DNA from: Intestinibacter sp034113885
Lineage (GTDB): Bacteria; Bacillota; Clostridia; Peptostreptococcales; Peptostreptococcaceae
Direction of reading: 5' to 3'
DNA: 11,706 nucleotides
Assembly (NCBI RefSeq): GCF_034113885.1
Contig: NZ_JAXEWM010000233.1
Location: 1 to 11,706, forward strand
Part shown: piece by piece, positions 1-5,141 of the stretch
Layout: each line of letters opens with the position of its first letter
Numbering within the stretch: position 1 is the first letter of the stretch
Translations under genes and position numbers: made by a program
Notes under the pieces: model-generated
What the model was told of the DNA's origin: nothing
Databases searched by the model: none
The model's input: the letters and a program-made list of their open reading frames with translations, nothing else

Positions 1-1
1 A

Positions 2-871
2 AAAGAAGCTTATAAAGATTTTTTAGATAGAATGCAATTAGATTACGTAGATGTAGGAATGATTCACTATATAGATGATGATAAAGATTTCGATAGTGTA
101 TTTTACGGAGAAATTATAGAATACGCAAAAGAACTACAATCAAAGGGAATAATAAAGCATCTAGGAATATCAACTCATAATCCAGATATAGCGCTAAGAG
201 CCGTAAAAATAGGAATAATAGATGTAATATTATTTAGCATAAACGCAGCATACGATATGTTGCCAGCTAGTGAGGATGTAGATATTTTATTTGAAGAGGA
301 TACATATAAGGATAGAATTTACCAAGGAATTGAACCAAAAAGAGAAAAATTATATCGTATATGTGAAAACGAAGGTGTAGCCTTAACTGTAATGAAGGCT
401 TTTGGAGCAGGTGTACTATTAAATGAAAAGCAATCTCCATTTAAAAAAGCACTTACACCTGTCAAATGTCTTCATTATTGCTTAACAAGACCAGCAGTTG
501 CAACTGTAGCAATAGGAGCTTCAAATGTAGACGAAATTTTATCTTCTGTTTATTATGAAAAGGCAACTGATGAAGAAAAAGACTACGCAAAAATTTTAGC
601 CGATGCTCCGAAAAGTGCATTTACGGGTCAATGTATGTACTGTGGTCACTGTGCACCTTGTTCAGTGAAAATAGATGTAGCATATGTAAATAAATATCTT
701 GATTTAGCGTCTATTCAAGACGAATTAGCAGAAACAGTAAAAAATCATTATGAATTACTGGCTCATCATGCATCTGAATGTATAGAATGTGGTTTGTGTA
801 TGGACAATTGCCCATTTGGTGTAGATATTATAGGTAAAATGAAAGAAGCAGCTAAACTATTTGGAAAATAA
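2..871 (+). CDS. Aldo/keto reductase with C-terminal 4Fe-4S domain (5' truncated)
   Basis: The reading frame is open from base 2, so the N-terminal part, where the family's catalytic Asp and Tyr normally lie, is outside the window. The visible part has the TIM-barrel segments of the aldo/keto reductase superfamily: YVDVGMIHYID near the start carries the usual His, followed by GIIKHLGISTHNP, and VMKAFGAG then AIGAS form the likely nucleotide-binding end. The last ~90 residues hold a ferredoxin-like part with CMYCGHCAPC and later CIECGLCMDNCP, as expected for two iron-sulfur clusters. Family knowledge: these are cytoplasmic NAD(P)H-linked reductases common in anaerobes, usually with unknown substrates. 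No downstream partner gene is on this strand; the gene stops 7 bases before a palindromic repeat. The family call is firm, the substrate is unknown. Confidence 0.93.
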   Translation, partial: KEAYKDFLDRMQLDYVDVGMIHYIDDDKDFDSVFYGEIIEYAKELQSKGIIKHLGISTHNPDIALRAVKIGIIDVILFSINAAYDMLPASEDVDILFEEDTYKDRIYQGIEPKREKLYRICENEGVALTVMKAFGAGVLLNEKQSPFKKALTPVKCLHYCLTRPAVATVAIGASNVDEILSSVYYEKATDEEKDYAKILADAPKSAFTGQCMYCGHCAPCSVKIDVAYVNKYLDLASIQDELAETVKNHYELLAHHASECIECGLCMDNCPFGVDIIGKMKEAAKLFGK

Positions 872-877
872 AATGAA

Positions 878-954
878 TCAATTAATTTATATTTAACAAC
901 TTTGTGATAGTGGTTTACAGTACATCACAAAGTTGTTAAATATATTTACAATGG
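878..954. repeat. Short palindromic repeat related to the MITE-like ends at 8161-8465
   Basis: Bases 889-908 and 924-943 are a perfect 20-bp inverted repeat around a 15-base loop. The right arm continues outward to base 954, and 925-954 matches the right end of the element at 8436-8465 at 28 of 30 bases. The left outer flank (878-887) is much weaker, so 878-907 matches the expected mirror image at about 24 of 30. It lies directly behind the aldo/keto reductase gene. RNA from it would form a very stable hairpin without a clear U-tract, so it may end or protect that transcript. It is read here as an internally deleted copy of the larger element. Confidence 0.7.
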
Positions 955-984
955 ACAGGAAAGGAATATGTATATGAAAAGTTA

Positions 985-1017
985 ATAAAAAAAGACGAAT
1001 ACAAAAATTCGCCTTTT
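985..1017 (-). terminator. Rho-independent terminator of the RtcB-like gene
   Basis: On the minus strand an 11-bp stem (1017-1007 with 1000-990, one G-U pair) closes a 6-base loop and runs into a U-rich tail (plus-strand A-run 987-993). It lies about 20 bases past the stop of the gene ending at 1040. Confidence 0.8.
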
Positions 1018-1039
1018 AGTACTGTATTTGTACAATATA

Positions 1040-1558
1040 TTATTTTCTGATCATTTTAGATTTAAAGTTATAAACAGGTTTTGCGATATATAAAATATCT
1101 ACAGTTTCTTTAACTTGTTCAATAATCAAATCAGCAGGTTTATAGGCTTGAGGTGATTCGTCTAATGTTTCCTCGCATACAGACCAAGTATTTATACCGT
1201 CCATATCATCTTTGAAGTCGTCCATTGAAAGAAGTTCTTTTGCTTCACTTCTAGATAGTAGACGCCCAGCTCCATGAGGCGCTGATTGATTCCAATTGTC
1301 GTTGCCTTTTCCAAGGGCGATTATAACGCCTTCCTTCATATTAAGTGGAATAGCTAATTTTTCACCTTTTTTAGCAGAGATAGAGCCCTTTCTTATTATG
1401 ATACAATCATCTGTGCTTTCTATATAATTATGAATAGTGTCGAATTGCTCTACAACTTCTATTTTTAAAAAGTCTAAAATATCTTGAGATATAGCCTGTT
1501 GCTCACATATATCTGTGTAGACAACTGCATTTGTGTATTTTCCATTTAATGTAAACAT
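1040..1558 (-). pseudogene. RtcB-like RNA ligase remnant with internal in-frame deletion
   Basis: 172 residues. The N-terminus (MFTLNGKYTNAVVYTD) resembles the start of the short bacterial RtcB homologues. The rest, from about residue 38 (QFDTIHNYI) through RKGSISAKKGEK, IIALGKGNDNWN and SAPHGAGRLLSRSEAK to AYKP, resembles the C-terminal half. Such proteins are usually about 370-400 residues or longer. The middle, which carries the GVDIGCG motif with its Asp and Cys metal ligands and further His ligands, is absent. The junction lies around residues 22-30 and keeps the frame, so a protein could still be made. RNA ligation (3'-phosphate or 2',3'-cyclic phosphate to 5'-OH) is not expected. The ATG has a good site, AAAGGAG, 9 bases upstream. 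It may be a decayed gene or a retained HGAGR-domain protein of other function. Family call firm; loss of activity is inference. Confidence 0.8.
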
Positions 1559-1677
1559 TATTCATCGCTCCTTTTATATTGTCATTTTTTTAACTAAATT
1601 TTTACTGAAAACAGTAGAGTTTTAAGGAATAAATAAAGTTACTGGTGGAAAATACCTCCTCAAATAATATTTACCTG

Positions 1678-2001
1678 TTAGATTTGTTCAGATGAAGAAG
1701 CTTCATCAGAAAAATCAATTGCATTCACGTCTTTTGGATCATGTTCTTCGCAGAAGTAACGAACTTTTCCATCACATTCGTATTTTATCAAATCTTCAAT
1801 TCTAAAGTATGTATGGCATTTTTCACATTGTGCTATAGAATCATCTTGTGCACATTTAGGGCATATCATATCATATTCATAATAATGATAATATGGGTCG
1901 TTTGTTTTTATTTCACAATCACAAACTCCGCAATAGCCGATTATTTCAGCTGATTCATCTTGAAAATTATCTTCATGATTATTCGAATAATTATAATCCA
2001 T
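1678..2001 (-). CDS. Small Cys-rich double zinc-knuckle protein, function unknown
   Basis: 107 residues, acidic, no signal peptide or membrane segment. Two zinc-finger-like units are visible: C24-x2-C27 paired with C47-x2-C50, and C59-x2-C62 paired with C84-x2-H87, with C29 and C76 extra. The order recalls LIM or treble-clef arrangements, which mediate protein or nucleic-acid contacts, but no named family is recognised. The ends (residues 1-20 and 88-107) are acidic or polar and probably disordered. The ATG is preceded by AAGGGGG at 7-8 bases. A TATAAT box lies about 60 bases upstream. The RtcB remnant starts 119 bases downstream with no strong terminator between, so the two may share a transcript. 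Confidence 0.75.
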   Translation of the reverse strand: MDYNYSNNHEDNFQDESAEIIGYCGVCDCEIKTNDPYYHYYEYDMICPKCAQDDSIAQCEKCHTYFRIEDLIKYECDGKVRYFCEEHDPKDVNAIDFSDEASSSEQI

Positions 2002-2061
2002 TTTTAATCCCCCTTTTTCCTTATAAAACTAAAAATATATAAAAAAATCCCTATTTATTTT

Positions 2062-2093
2062 ATTATAACACATAGAAAAGTGTATCGCACTTT
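2062..2093 (-). promoter_or_regulatory. Promoter and possible operator of the zinc-knuckle gene
   Basis: Minus-strand TATAAT at 2067-2062. No good -35 hexamer is seen at 17 bases. The expected -35 area overlaps an imperfect palindrome at 2077-2093 (AAAGTG, 5-base spacer, CACTTT), which could bind a regulator. Confidence 0.4.
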
Positions 2094-2233
2094 ATACTTT
2101 ATGTGTACTATATTAATTTATTTTTAAAAATAAAGATTTTATTATAGAGTTAAACTCATTTGATTTTGTGAATTATTGAGGTAAATGTAAAAGTAAGAAA
2201 AGAAATTAGAATATGGTTACTTTTGATTAAATG

Positions 2234-2281
2234 TAAACTGCTAAAATGCTGAATAATAAAGTTGTTTTTTTTAGCAGTTTA
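2234..2281. terminator. Perfect 13-bp inverted repeat behind mscL, possible terminator
   Basis: Arms 2234-2246 and 2269-2281 (TAAACTGCTAAAA and its exact complement) flank a 22-base loop, 12 bases beyond the mscL stop. The stem is stable, but no U-run follows it on the minus strand, so it is not a standard intrinsic terminator. It may be a transcript-end or stability hairpin. Confidence 0.5.
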
Positions 2282-2293
2282 CTAATTATTTTA

Positions 2294-2707
2294 TTATTTT
2301 AGTTCAGAAGTACAATTTGGGCAACGAGTAGCGCTTATTGGTATTTCGCTACAGCAGTAAGGACATACTTTTGTAGTAGGTTCTGCTTCAGTTGCAACTT
2401 CTTCATGTTTTCCAAGGCTGGCAAGTTTATTCATACTTTTAACTATTAAGAATATAACAAATGCCATAATTATAAAGTTTATAATTGCTGTAATAAAAGA
2501 TCCGTATTTAATTTGAACATCTCCAATATTTATTACTAAGTTGCTGAAATCTTGATTAGCAAATAGCCCTATTATAGGAGATATTATATCTTGAACTAAA
2601 GAATTAACTACACCTTGGAATGCGCCCCCTATAATAACACCGACAGCTAAGTCTAGGACATTTCCTCTAAGAGCAAATTCTTTAAATTCATTTAAGAATT
2701 TTGACAT
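2294..2707 (-). CDS. mscL: Large-conductance mechanosensitive channel MscL with zinc-ribbon tail
   Basis: Forms a pentameric inner-membrane channel that opens under extreme membrane tension to release solutes during osmotic downshock. Residues 1-50 carry the family signature (FKEFALRGNVLDLAVGVIIGGAF, broken by no gap) with TM1 about 16-45; TM2 is about 70-92. The periplasmic loop is short. After the basic stretch near residues 90-101, the usual C-terminal helical bundle is replaced by an acidic linker and a zinc ribbon, C115-x2-C118 and C129-x2-C132, with C119 extra. Start choice: an ATG three codons upstream (2716) touches the GGAGG site, whereas the ATG at 2707 lies 9-11 bases from it, giving 137 residues. 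Two aromatic and Cys residues in PYCCSEIP are typical of bacterial ribbons. Very sure of the channel; the role of the ribbon is unknown. Confidence 0.95.
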   Translation of the reverse strand: MSKFLNEFKEFALRGNVLDLAVGVIIGGAFQGVVNSLVQDIISPIIGLFANQDFSNLVINIGDVQIKYGSFITAIINFIIMAFVIFLIVKSMNKLASLGKHEEVATEAEPTTKVCPYCCSEIPISATRCPNCTSELK

Positions 2708-2750
2708 AAGATTCATCCTCCATTAATATTTTAAAATTTATTTACAGATA

Positions 2751-2790
2751 ATTATACCATTAAATTCGATTTTGTGACAAATTATTGTCA
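2751..2790 (-). promoter_or_regulatory. mscL promoter with overlapping palindrome
   Basis: Minus-strand TTGTCA (2780-2775), 18-base spacer, TATAAT (2756-2751) preceded by TGG, an extended -10. The -35 box is the inner half of a perfect palindrome TGACAA-N4-TTGTCA at 2775-2790, which could be an operator. Confidence 0.65.
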
Positions 2791-2810
2791 GTTTTGTAAA
2801 TATTTTGTAG

Positions 2811-3248
2811 CTATTTGGTATTTATTAAATAATGGTAGGCTATTTGATATTTTCTATTTCTATCTAAATCCCTTTCTGTTAAAGTAGAAAGCCTTCTTAG
2901 ATCCATGTTGTTTTGTAAATCGGCTAATTTTACTTCTTTTGCCAGAGGATTCGAGCTCACTTTTTTGACATAATCCATGTAATCTATATCGTCTGATCTT
3001 GTAAGCATTACTATTGCATCTACTATGTGCTTTGAAAGTCCTGCATTTAGTAGATCCTCTTTAGTTACATCTGTATCTTCTATTATATCGTGTAAAATTG
3101 CCACTATTTTGGCGTCGTCTGTTTTTACAGTTTCCATGACGTGAAGTGGATGTAGTATGTATGGTCTGCCTGATTTATCCTTTTGATTTTTGTGCTTTTT
3201 TATAGCTAGTTCTAGCGCAAATTGTAGTTGTTCGTTATATGATAGCAT
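2811..3248 (-). CDS. RSH-type HD-domain hydrolase (small (p)ppGpp hydrolase-like)
   Basis: 145 residues, about the size of a stand-alone hydrolase domain of the RelA/SpoT family (MESH1-like). Visible metal-site motifs: H19, then GRPYILHP (H33), LHDIIEDT (H53, D54, then E57, D58) and KLADLQNNM (D110). The HD plus EDT signature is typical of alarmone hydrolases, which remove the 3' pyrophosphate from (p)ppGpp using manganese. There is no synthetase domain, TGS or ACT domain, so only hydrolysis is expected. The protein is cytoplasmic, with no signal sequence. The ATG lies 7 bases after GGGAGG. That site is one arm of a GC-rich inverted repeat described separately. The gene ends 31 bases before the mscL -35 box. 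Family call firm, but the natural substrate could be another nucleotide. Confidence 0.82.
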   Translation of the reverse strand: MLSYNEQLQFALELAIKKHKNQKDKSGRPYILHPLHVMETVKTDDAKIVAILHDIIEDTDVTKEDLLNAGLSKHIVDAIVMLTRSDDIDYMDYVKKVSSNPLAKEVKLADLQNNMDLRRLSTLTERDLDRNRKYQIAYHYLINTK

Positions 3249-3254
3249 TTGAAA

Positions 3255-3296
3255 ACCTCCCTGCTTTTTGAATTTATTATATCATAACAGGGAGGT
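3255..3296 (-). promoter_or_regulatory. Promoter and RBS-masking inverted repeat of the HD hydrolase gene
   Basis: A perfect 9-bp GC-rich inverted repeat (ACCTCCCTG at 3255-3263, CAGGGAGGT at 3288-3296) has a 24-base loop. On the minus strand the downstream arm is the ribosome binding site. An extended -10 box, TGATATAAT, lies in the loop (TATAAT at 3281-3276). RNA started there would lack the upstream arm; read-through RNA from the lipoprotein gene would contain both arms. Confidence 0.55.
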
Positions 3297-3303
3297 AATA
3301 AGC

Positions 3304-3939
3304 TTAGAAATCTTCTCCGCCTTGGACTTCTGAGTCATAGCATATGCAATCTTCTGCTGTATTTCCACATTCTCTACAACAGTCGCAATATCTTGAATCT
3401 CCACCACAAATTCCGCATTCGTATTTTTTGCTTGGAGTATCTCCTGAATCGTCAGCATCTTGTGGAAGTTTTGCAATACAAGATTTACAACCAACTGCAA
3501 CTACTGCACCTGCTACATTTTTTATACTTCTCTTTTCAGATATAGGGTATTTTTTGTTGCACATTGTGCATGTAAATGTAGATGATTTTTTTGTTGTAGT
3601 TTGCTTCGTAGATGATTTTTTTGTAGAGCTATTAGAATTGCTTGGAGTATCTCCTGAATCATCAGCATCTTGTGGAAGCTTTGCAATACAAGATTTACAA
3701 CCAACTGCAACTACTGCACCTGCTACATTTTTTATACTTCTCTTTTCAGATATAGGGTATTTTTGCTCGCACATTGTGCATGTAAATGATTCTTGATCCT
3801 CAGATTTTTCATCTGTTTTTTTGTTTTCTGTTACTTTAGTGCTACTGCTACTTTGAACAGTTGTCTTGCTTGAACATCCTATTAGTGAGATGCTTAAGAT
3901 TATACATATACATAAAGTTAGATTTTTGAATAATTTCAT
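3304..3939 (-). CDS. Lipoprotein with duplicated Cys-rich zinc-ribbon modules
   Basis: 211 residues. The N-terminus is a lipoprotein signal: basic MKLFK, hydrophobic core, then lipobox LIGC with the lipidated Cys near residue 22, so the mature protein should sit on the outer face of the membrane. After a Ser/Thr/Lys linker come two nearly identical 49-residue modules (FTCTMC..KYPISEKRS..VGCKSCIAKLPQDADDS), each with two CxxC pairs. A second Ser/Thr/Lys linker separates them. The tail has a third, different Cys cluster (CGIC, CDCCREC, CIC). Zinc binding or disulfides are inferred. Start choice: the ATG at 3939 follows AGGAGG; an in-frame ATG at 3972 has no binding site and would spoil the signal peptide. 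A TATAAT box is at 3976-3971. No named family is recognised beyond lipoprotein. Confidence 0.85.
   Translation of the reverse strand: MKLFKNLTLCICIILSISLIGCSSKTTVQSSSSTKVTENKKTDEKSEDQESFTCTMCEQKYPISEKRSIKNVAGAVVAVGCKSCIAKLPQDADDSGDTPSNSNSSTKKSSTKQTTTKKSSTFTCTMCNKKYPISEKRSIKNVAGAVVAVGCKSCIAKLPQDADDSGDTPSKKYECGICGGDSRYCDCCRECGNTAEDCICYDSEVQGGEDF
3428..3578 (-). repeat. Intragenic direct repeat, copy near the 3' end of the lipoprotein gene
   Basis: This 151-base segment matches 3638-3788 with 5 mismatches (about 97% identity), in the same orientation and offset by exactly 210 bases (70 codons). It encodes the second Cys-rich module. Silent and non-silent differences are few, so the duplication is recent or kept uniform by recombination. 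Confidence 0.9.
3638..3788 (-). repeat. Intragenic direct repeat, copy near the 5' end of the lipoprotein gene
   Basis: Partner of 3428-3578. It encodes the first Cys-rich module. The 59 bases between the two copies encode the Ser/Thr/Lys linker. Confidence 0.9.
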
Positions 3940-4049
3940 AGTCTTTCCCCTCCTAGTGTATTTTAATTTCATTATATTGATATCTGATTTAGATAGATAT
4001 AACCCAAGTGGGTAATTATTGAAAATTTGTATAGATGAAAACGCAAATT

Positions 4050-4091
4050 ACAACTGCTAGTTTTTGACATATAAAATGAAATTAATAAAAT
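4050..4091 (+). promoter_or_regulatory. Promoter region of the first Cro-like gene with a degenerate operator
   Basis: TTGACA (4064-4069), 16-base spacer and TAAAAT (4086-4091) form a promoter-like pair, but its start site would fall inside the AAGGAGG at 4094-4100. A TATAAA at 4071-4076 is an alternative -10. Directly upstream, 4050-4064 reads ACAAC-N5-GTTTT, one base off the operator found at 4805-4890. Confidence 0.4.
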
Positions 4092-4107
4092 TTAAGGAGG
4101 AAGCAAA

Positions 4108-4296
4108 ATGAATAGATTGAAAGAATTGAGAGCACAAAATAATTTAACACAAAAGGCTGTGGCGAGGGCTGTTGGGATTACGACTAGTTATTATGGGATG
4201 ATAGAGTTGGGAGTTAGAAAGCCAAGTCTTTCGTTGGCGATGGATTTAGCTAGATTTTTCGATACTTCTGTAGAGGAGATTTTTGTGGATTTATAA
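4108..4296 (+). CDS. Cro/C1-type HTH regulator (XRE family), 62 residues
   Basis: The protein is essentially one five-helix XRE DNA-binding domain. The helix-turn-helix is TQKAVARAVGITTSYYGMIE (residues 14-33), followed by the family's PSLSLAMDLARFFDTSVEEIF. There is no sensor or dimerisation extension, as in phage Cro and small plasmid or prophage regulators. It is a clear paralogue of the protein at 4908-5093: the stretch GITTSYYGMIELG is identical in both, including the recognition helix. The RBS AAGGAGG sits 7 bases before the ATG. It converges on the repressor gene at 4428-4772 with a two-way terminator between. Its target is inferred to resemble the ACAAC-N5-GTTGW operators. Confidence 0.88.
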   Translation: MNRLKELRAQNNLTQKAVARAVGITTSYYGMIELGVRKPSLSLAMDLARFFDTSVEEIFVDL

Positions 4297-4338
4297 AAAA
4301 TAAAATATATTTCTCAGTAGGAAATAAGAATAAAAATA

Positions 4339-4373
4339 AAATAGAAAAGATACTCATTGTGTCTTTTCTATTT
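4339..4373. terminator. Bidirectional hairpin terminator between convergent HTH genes
   Basis: A 15-bp stem (4339-4353 with 4359-4373, one G-U pair) encloses a 5-base loop. On the minus strand it runs into a U-rich tail (plus-strand A-rich 4321-4340), so it should end the 4428 transcript well; on the plus strand the tail is poorer. A perfect 16-bp AT palindrome at 4384-4399 follows. Confidence 0.75.
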
Positions 4374-4427
4374 ATTATAGAAATTAAAAATTTTTAATCT
4401 AGAGCTATTGTAGAAACAATGTTTAAT

Positions 4428-4772
4428 TTAACAGTGATTTTCTGAGCTTTCTACAAGCTTTAAATCGACCATACCTTCGATTTTAATTTTATCTAGATTG
4501 TTTAATTTTCTATATTTTTCAATAAAAAATTTTTCGCTGTCGTCGCTAATAACGATCTTGTCTCCAAAATTATCGGAGCCAGATATTAGCCAGTCCAGTG
4601 AAACCTTGTAATATTTGGACAAAGAAAGTAAAACCTCAATAGTTGGAGTTCTCTTTCCCTGCTCATAAAATCCATAAGCACTTGTAGTTATTCCTAAAAT
4701 ATTAGCAACATCCTTTTGCTTAATGCCCTTTTCAGTTCTTAAAGTTTTAAGTCTATCTGATAAATTACTCAC
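4428..4772 (-). CDS. XRE-family HTH repressor with C-terminal extension
   Basis: 114 residues from the chosen start. Residues 1-60 are an XRE domain (KQKDVANILGITTSAYGFYE, then GKRTPTIEVLLSLSKYYKVSLDWLISG). The ~50-residue C-terminal part is charged and helical, has no recognised domain and probably serves in dimerisation. Start choice: a GTG at 4781 overlaps the AAAGGAG site, while the GTG at 4772 lies 8 bases from it, so 4772 is preferred. The recognition helix resembles those of the two Cro-sized neighbours, fitting a shared operator. It is transcribed divergently from the 4908 gene, and its own promoter carries one of the three operators, so autorepression is expected. The layout mimics a phage CI/Cro switch, but no phage genes are present here. 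Confidence 0.88.
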   Translation of the reverse strand: MSNLSDRLKTLRTEKGIKQKDVANILGITTSAYGFYEQGKRTPTIEVLLSLSKYYKVSLDWLISGSDNFGDKIVISDDSEKFFIEKYRKLNNLDKIKIEGMVDLKLVESSENHC

Positions 4773-4793
4773 AAAAATCACTCCTTTCTATCT

Positions 4794-4890
4794 ATTATAA
4801 TATTACAACATATAGTTGTAAATTAAAATGAAAAAATATTGATAACAACTTAAAGTTGAATTATAATTGTAGATAACAACGAATTGTTGA
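4794..4890. promoter_or_regulatory. Divergent promoters with three ACAAC-N5-GTTGW operators
   Basis: Leftward promoter: TTTACA (4822-4817), 17-base spacer, TATAAT (4799-4794). Rightward promoter: TTGATA (4839-4844), 17-base spacer, TATAAT (4862-4867). Operators: O1 4805-4819 (ACAAC-ATATA-GTTGT, arms extend to 7 bp) lies in the leftward spacer. O2 4845-4859 (ACAAC-TTAAA-GTTGA) lies in the rightward spacer. O3 4876-4890 (ACAAC-GAATT-GTTGA) covers the expected rightward start site. Centre spacings are 40 and 31 bases. Confidence 0.8.
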
Positions 4891-4907
4891 TTGAGGGAGA
4901 GAAATAG

Positions 4908-5093
4908 ATGAATAATTTGAAAGAACTTAGGATTAAAAAGAACTTGAAACAGAGGGAAGTTGCAGAGGCCGTGGGTATTACAACTAGTTATTATGGGATG
5001 ATCGAGCTGGGCAAGAGGGAGCCTAGCTTGGAATTGGCGCTTAGGATTTCTAGGTATTTTGGCTTGAAGATTGAGGATATATTTGGGCAATAG
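4908..5093 (+). CDS. Cro/C1-type HTH regulator (XRE family), 61 residues
   Basis: A single XRE domain: helix-turn-helix KQREVAEAVGITTSYYGMIE, then GKREPSLELALRISRYFGLKIEDIFG. It is a paralogue of the 4108-4296 protein, differing mostly in surface residues; the DNA is also similar around 4172-4210 and 4975-5013. A GAGGGAGA site precedes the ATG. It is transcribed from a strong, operator-covered promoter divergent from the 4428 repressor gene. The gene at 5142 starts 48 bases downstream with no terminator between, so both are probably on one transcript. By position it is the Cro-like member of the switch; which of the three HTH proteins binds which operator is not known. Confidence 0.88.
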   Translation: MNNLKELRIKKNLKQREVAEAVGITTSYYGMIELGKREPSLELALRISRYFGLKIEDIFGQ

Positions 5094-5141
5094 TAAATTT
5101 AAAAATATATTTAATAAATATAAAATAAGGAGGGATTTTAT

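Noticed and set aside
934..952. Resemblance of the repeat (TTGTTAAATATATTTACAA) to a Rex redox-repressor site
   Set aside because: Spacing and right half do not fit the TTGTTAA-N4-TTAACAA consensus, and the same sequence recurs as the ends of the 8161-8465 element, which explains it better.
1654..1661. A strong minus-strand Shine-Dalgarno-like GAGGAGGT in the gap before the RtcB-like gene
   Set aside because: No ATG, GTG or TTG lies within reach downstream, so no gene can be assigned; it may be left from a lost gene.
1741..1953. Plus-strand hydrophobic frame opposite the zinc-knuckle gene
   Set aside because: The hydrophobic translation is a complement effect of the Tyr/Asp/Glu codons on the other strand; no RBS.
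3282..3796. Open frames overlapping the lipoprotein gene on both strands
   Set aside because: They are alternative readings of the duplicated module; the lipoprotein frame has a signal peptide, lipobox, RBS and repeated CxxC motifs.
4803..5090. Minus-strand frame opposite the 4908 HTH gene
   Set aside because: No RBS, low-complexity translation, and it covers a clear XRE gene and its operators.
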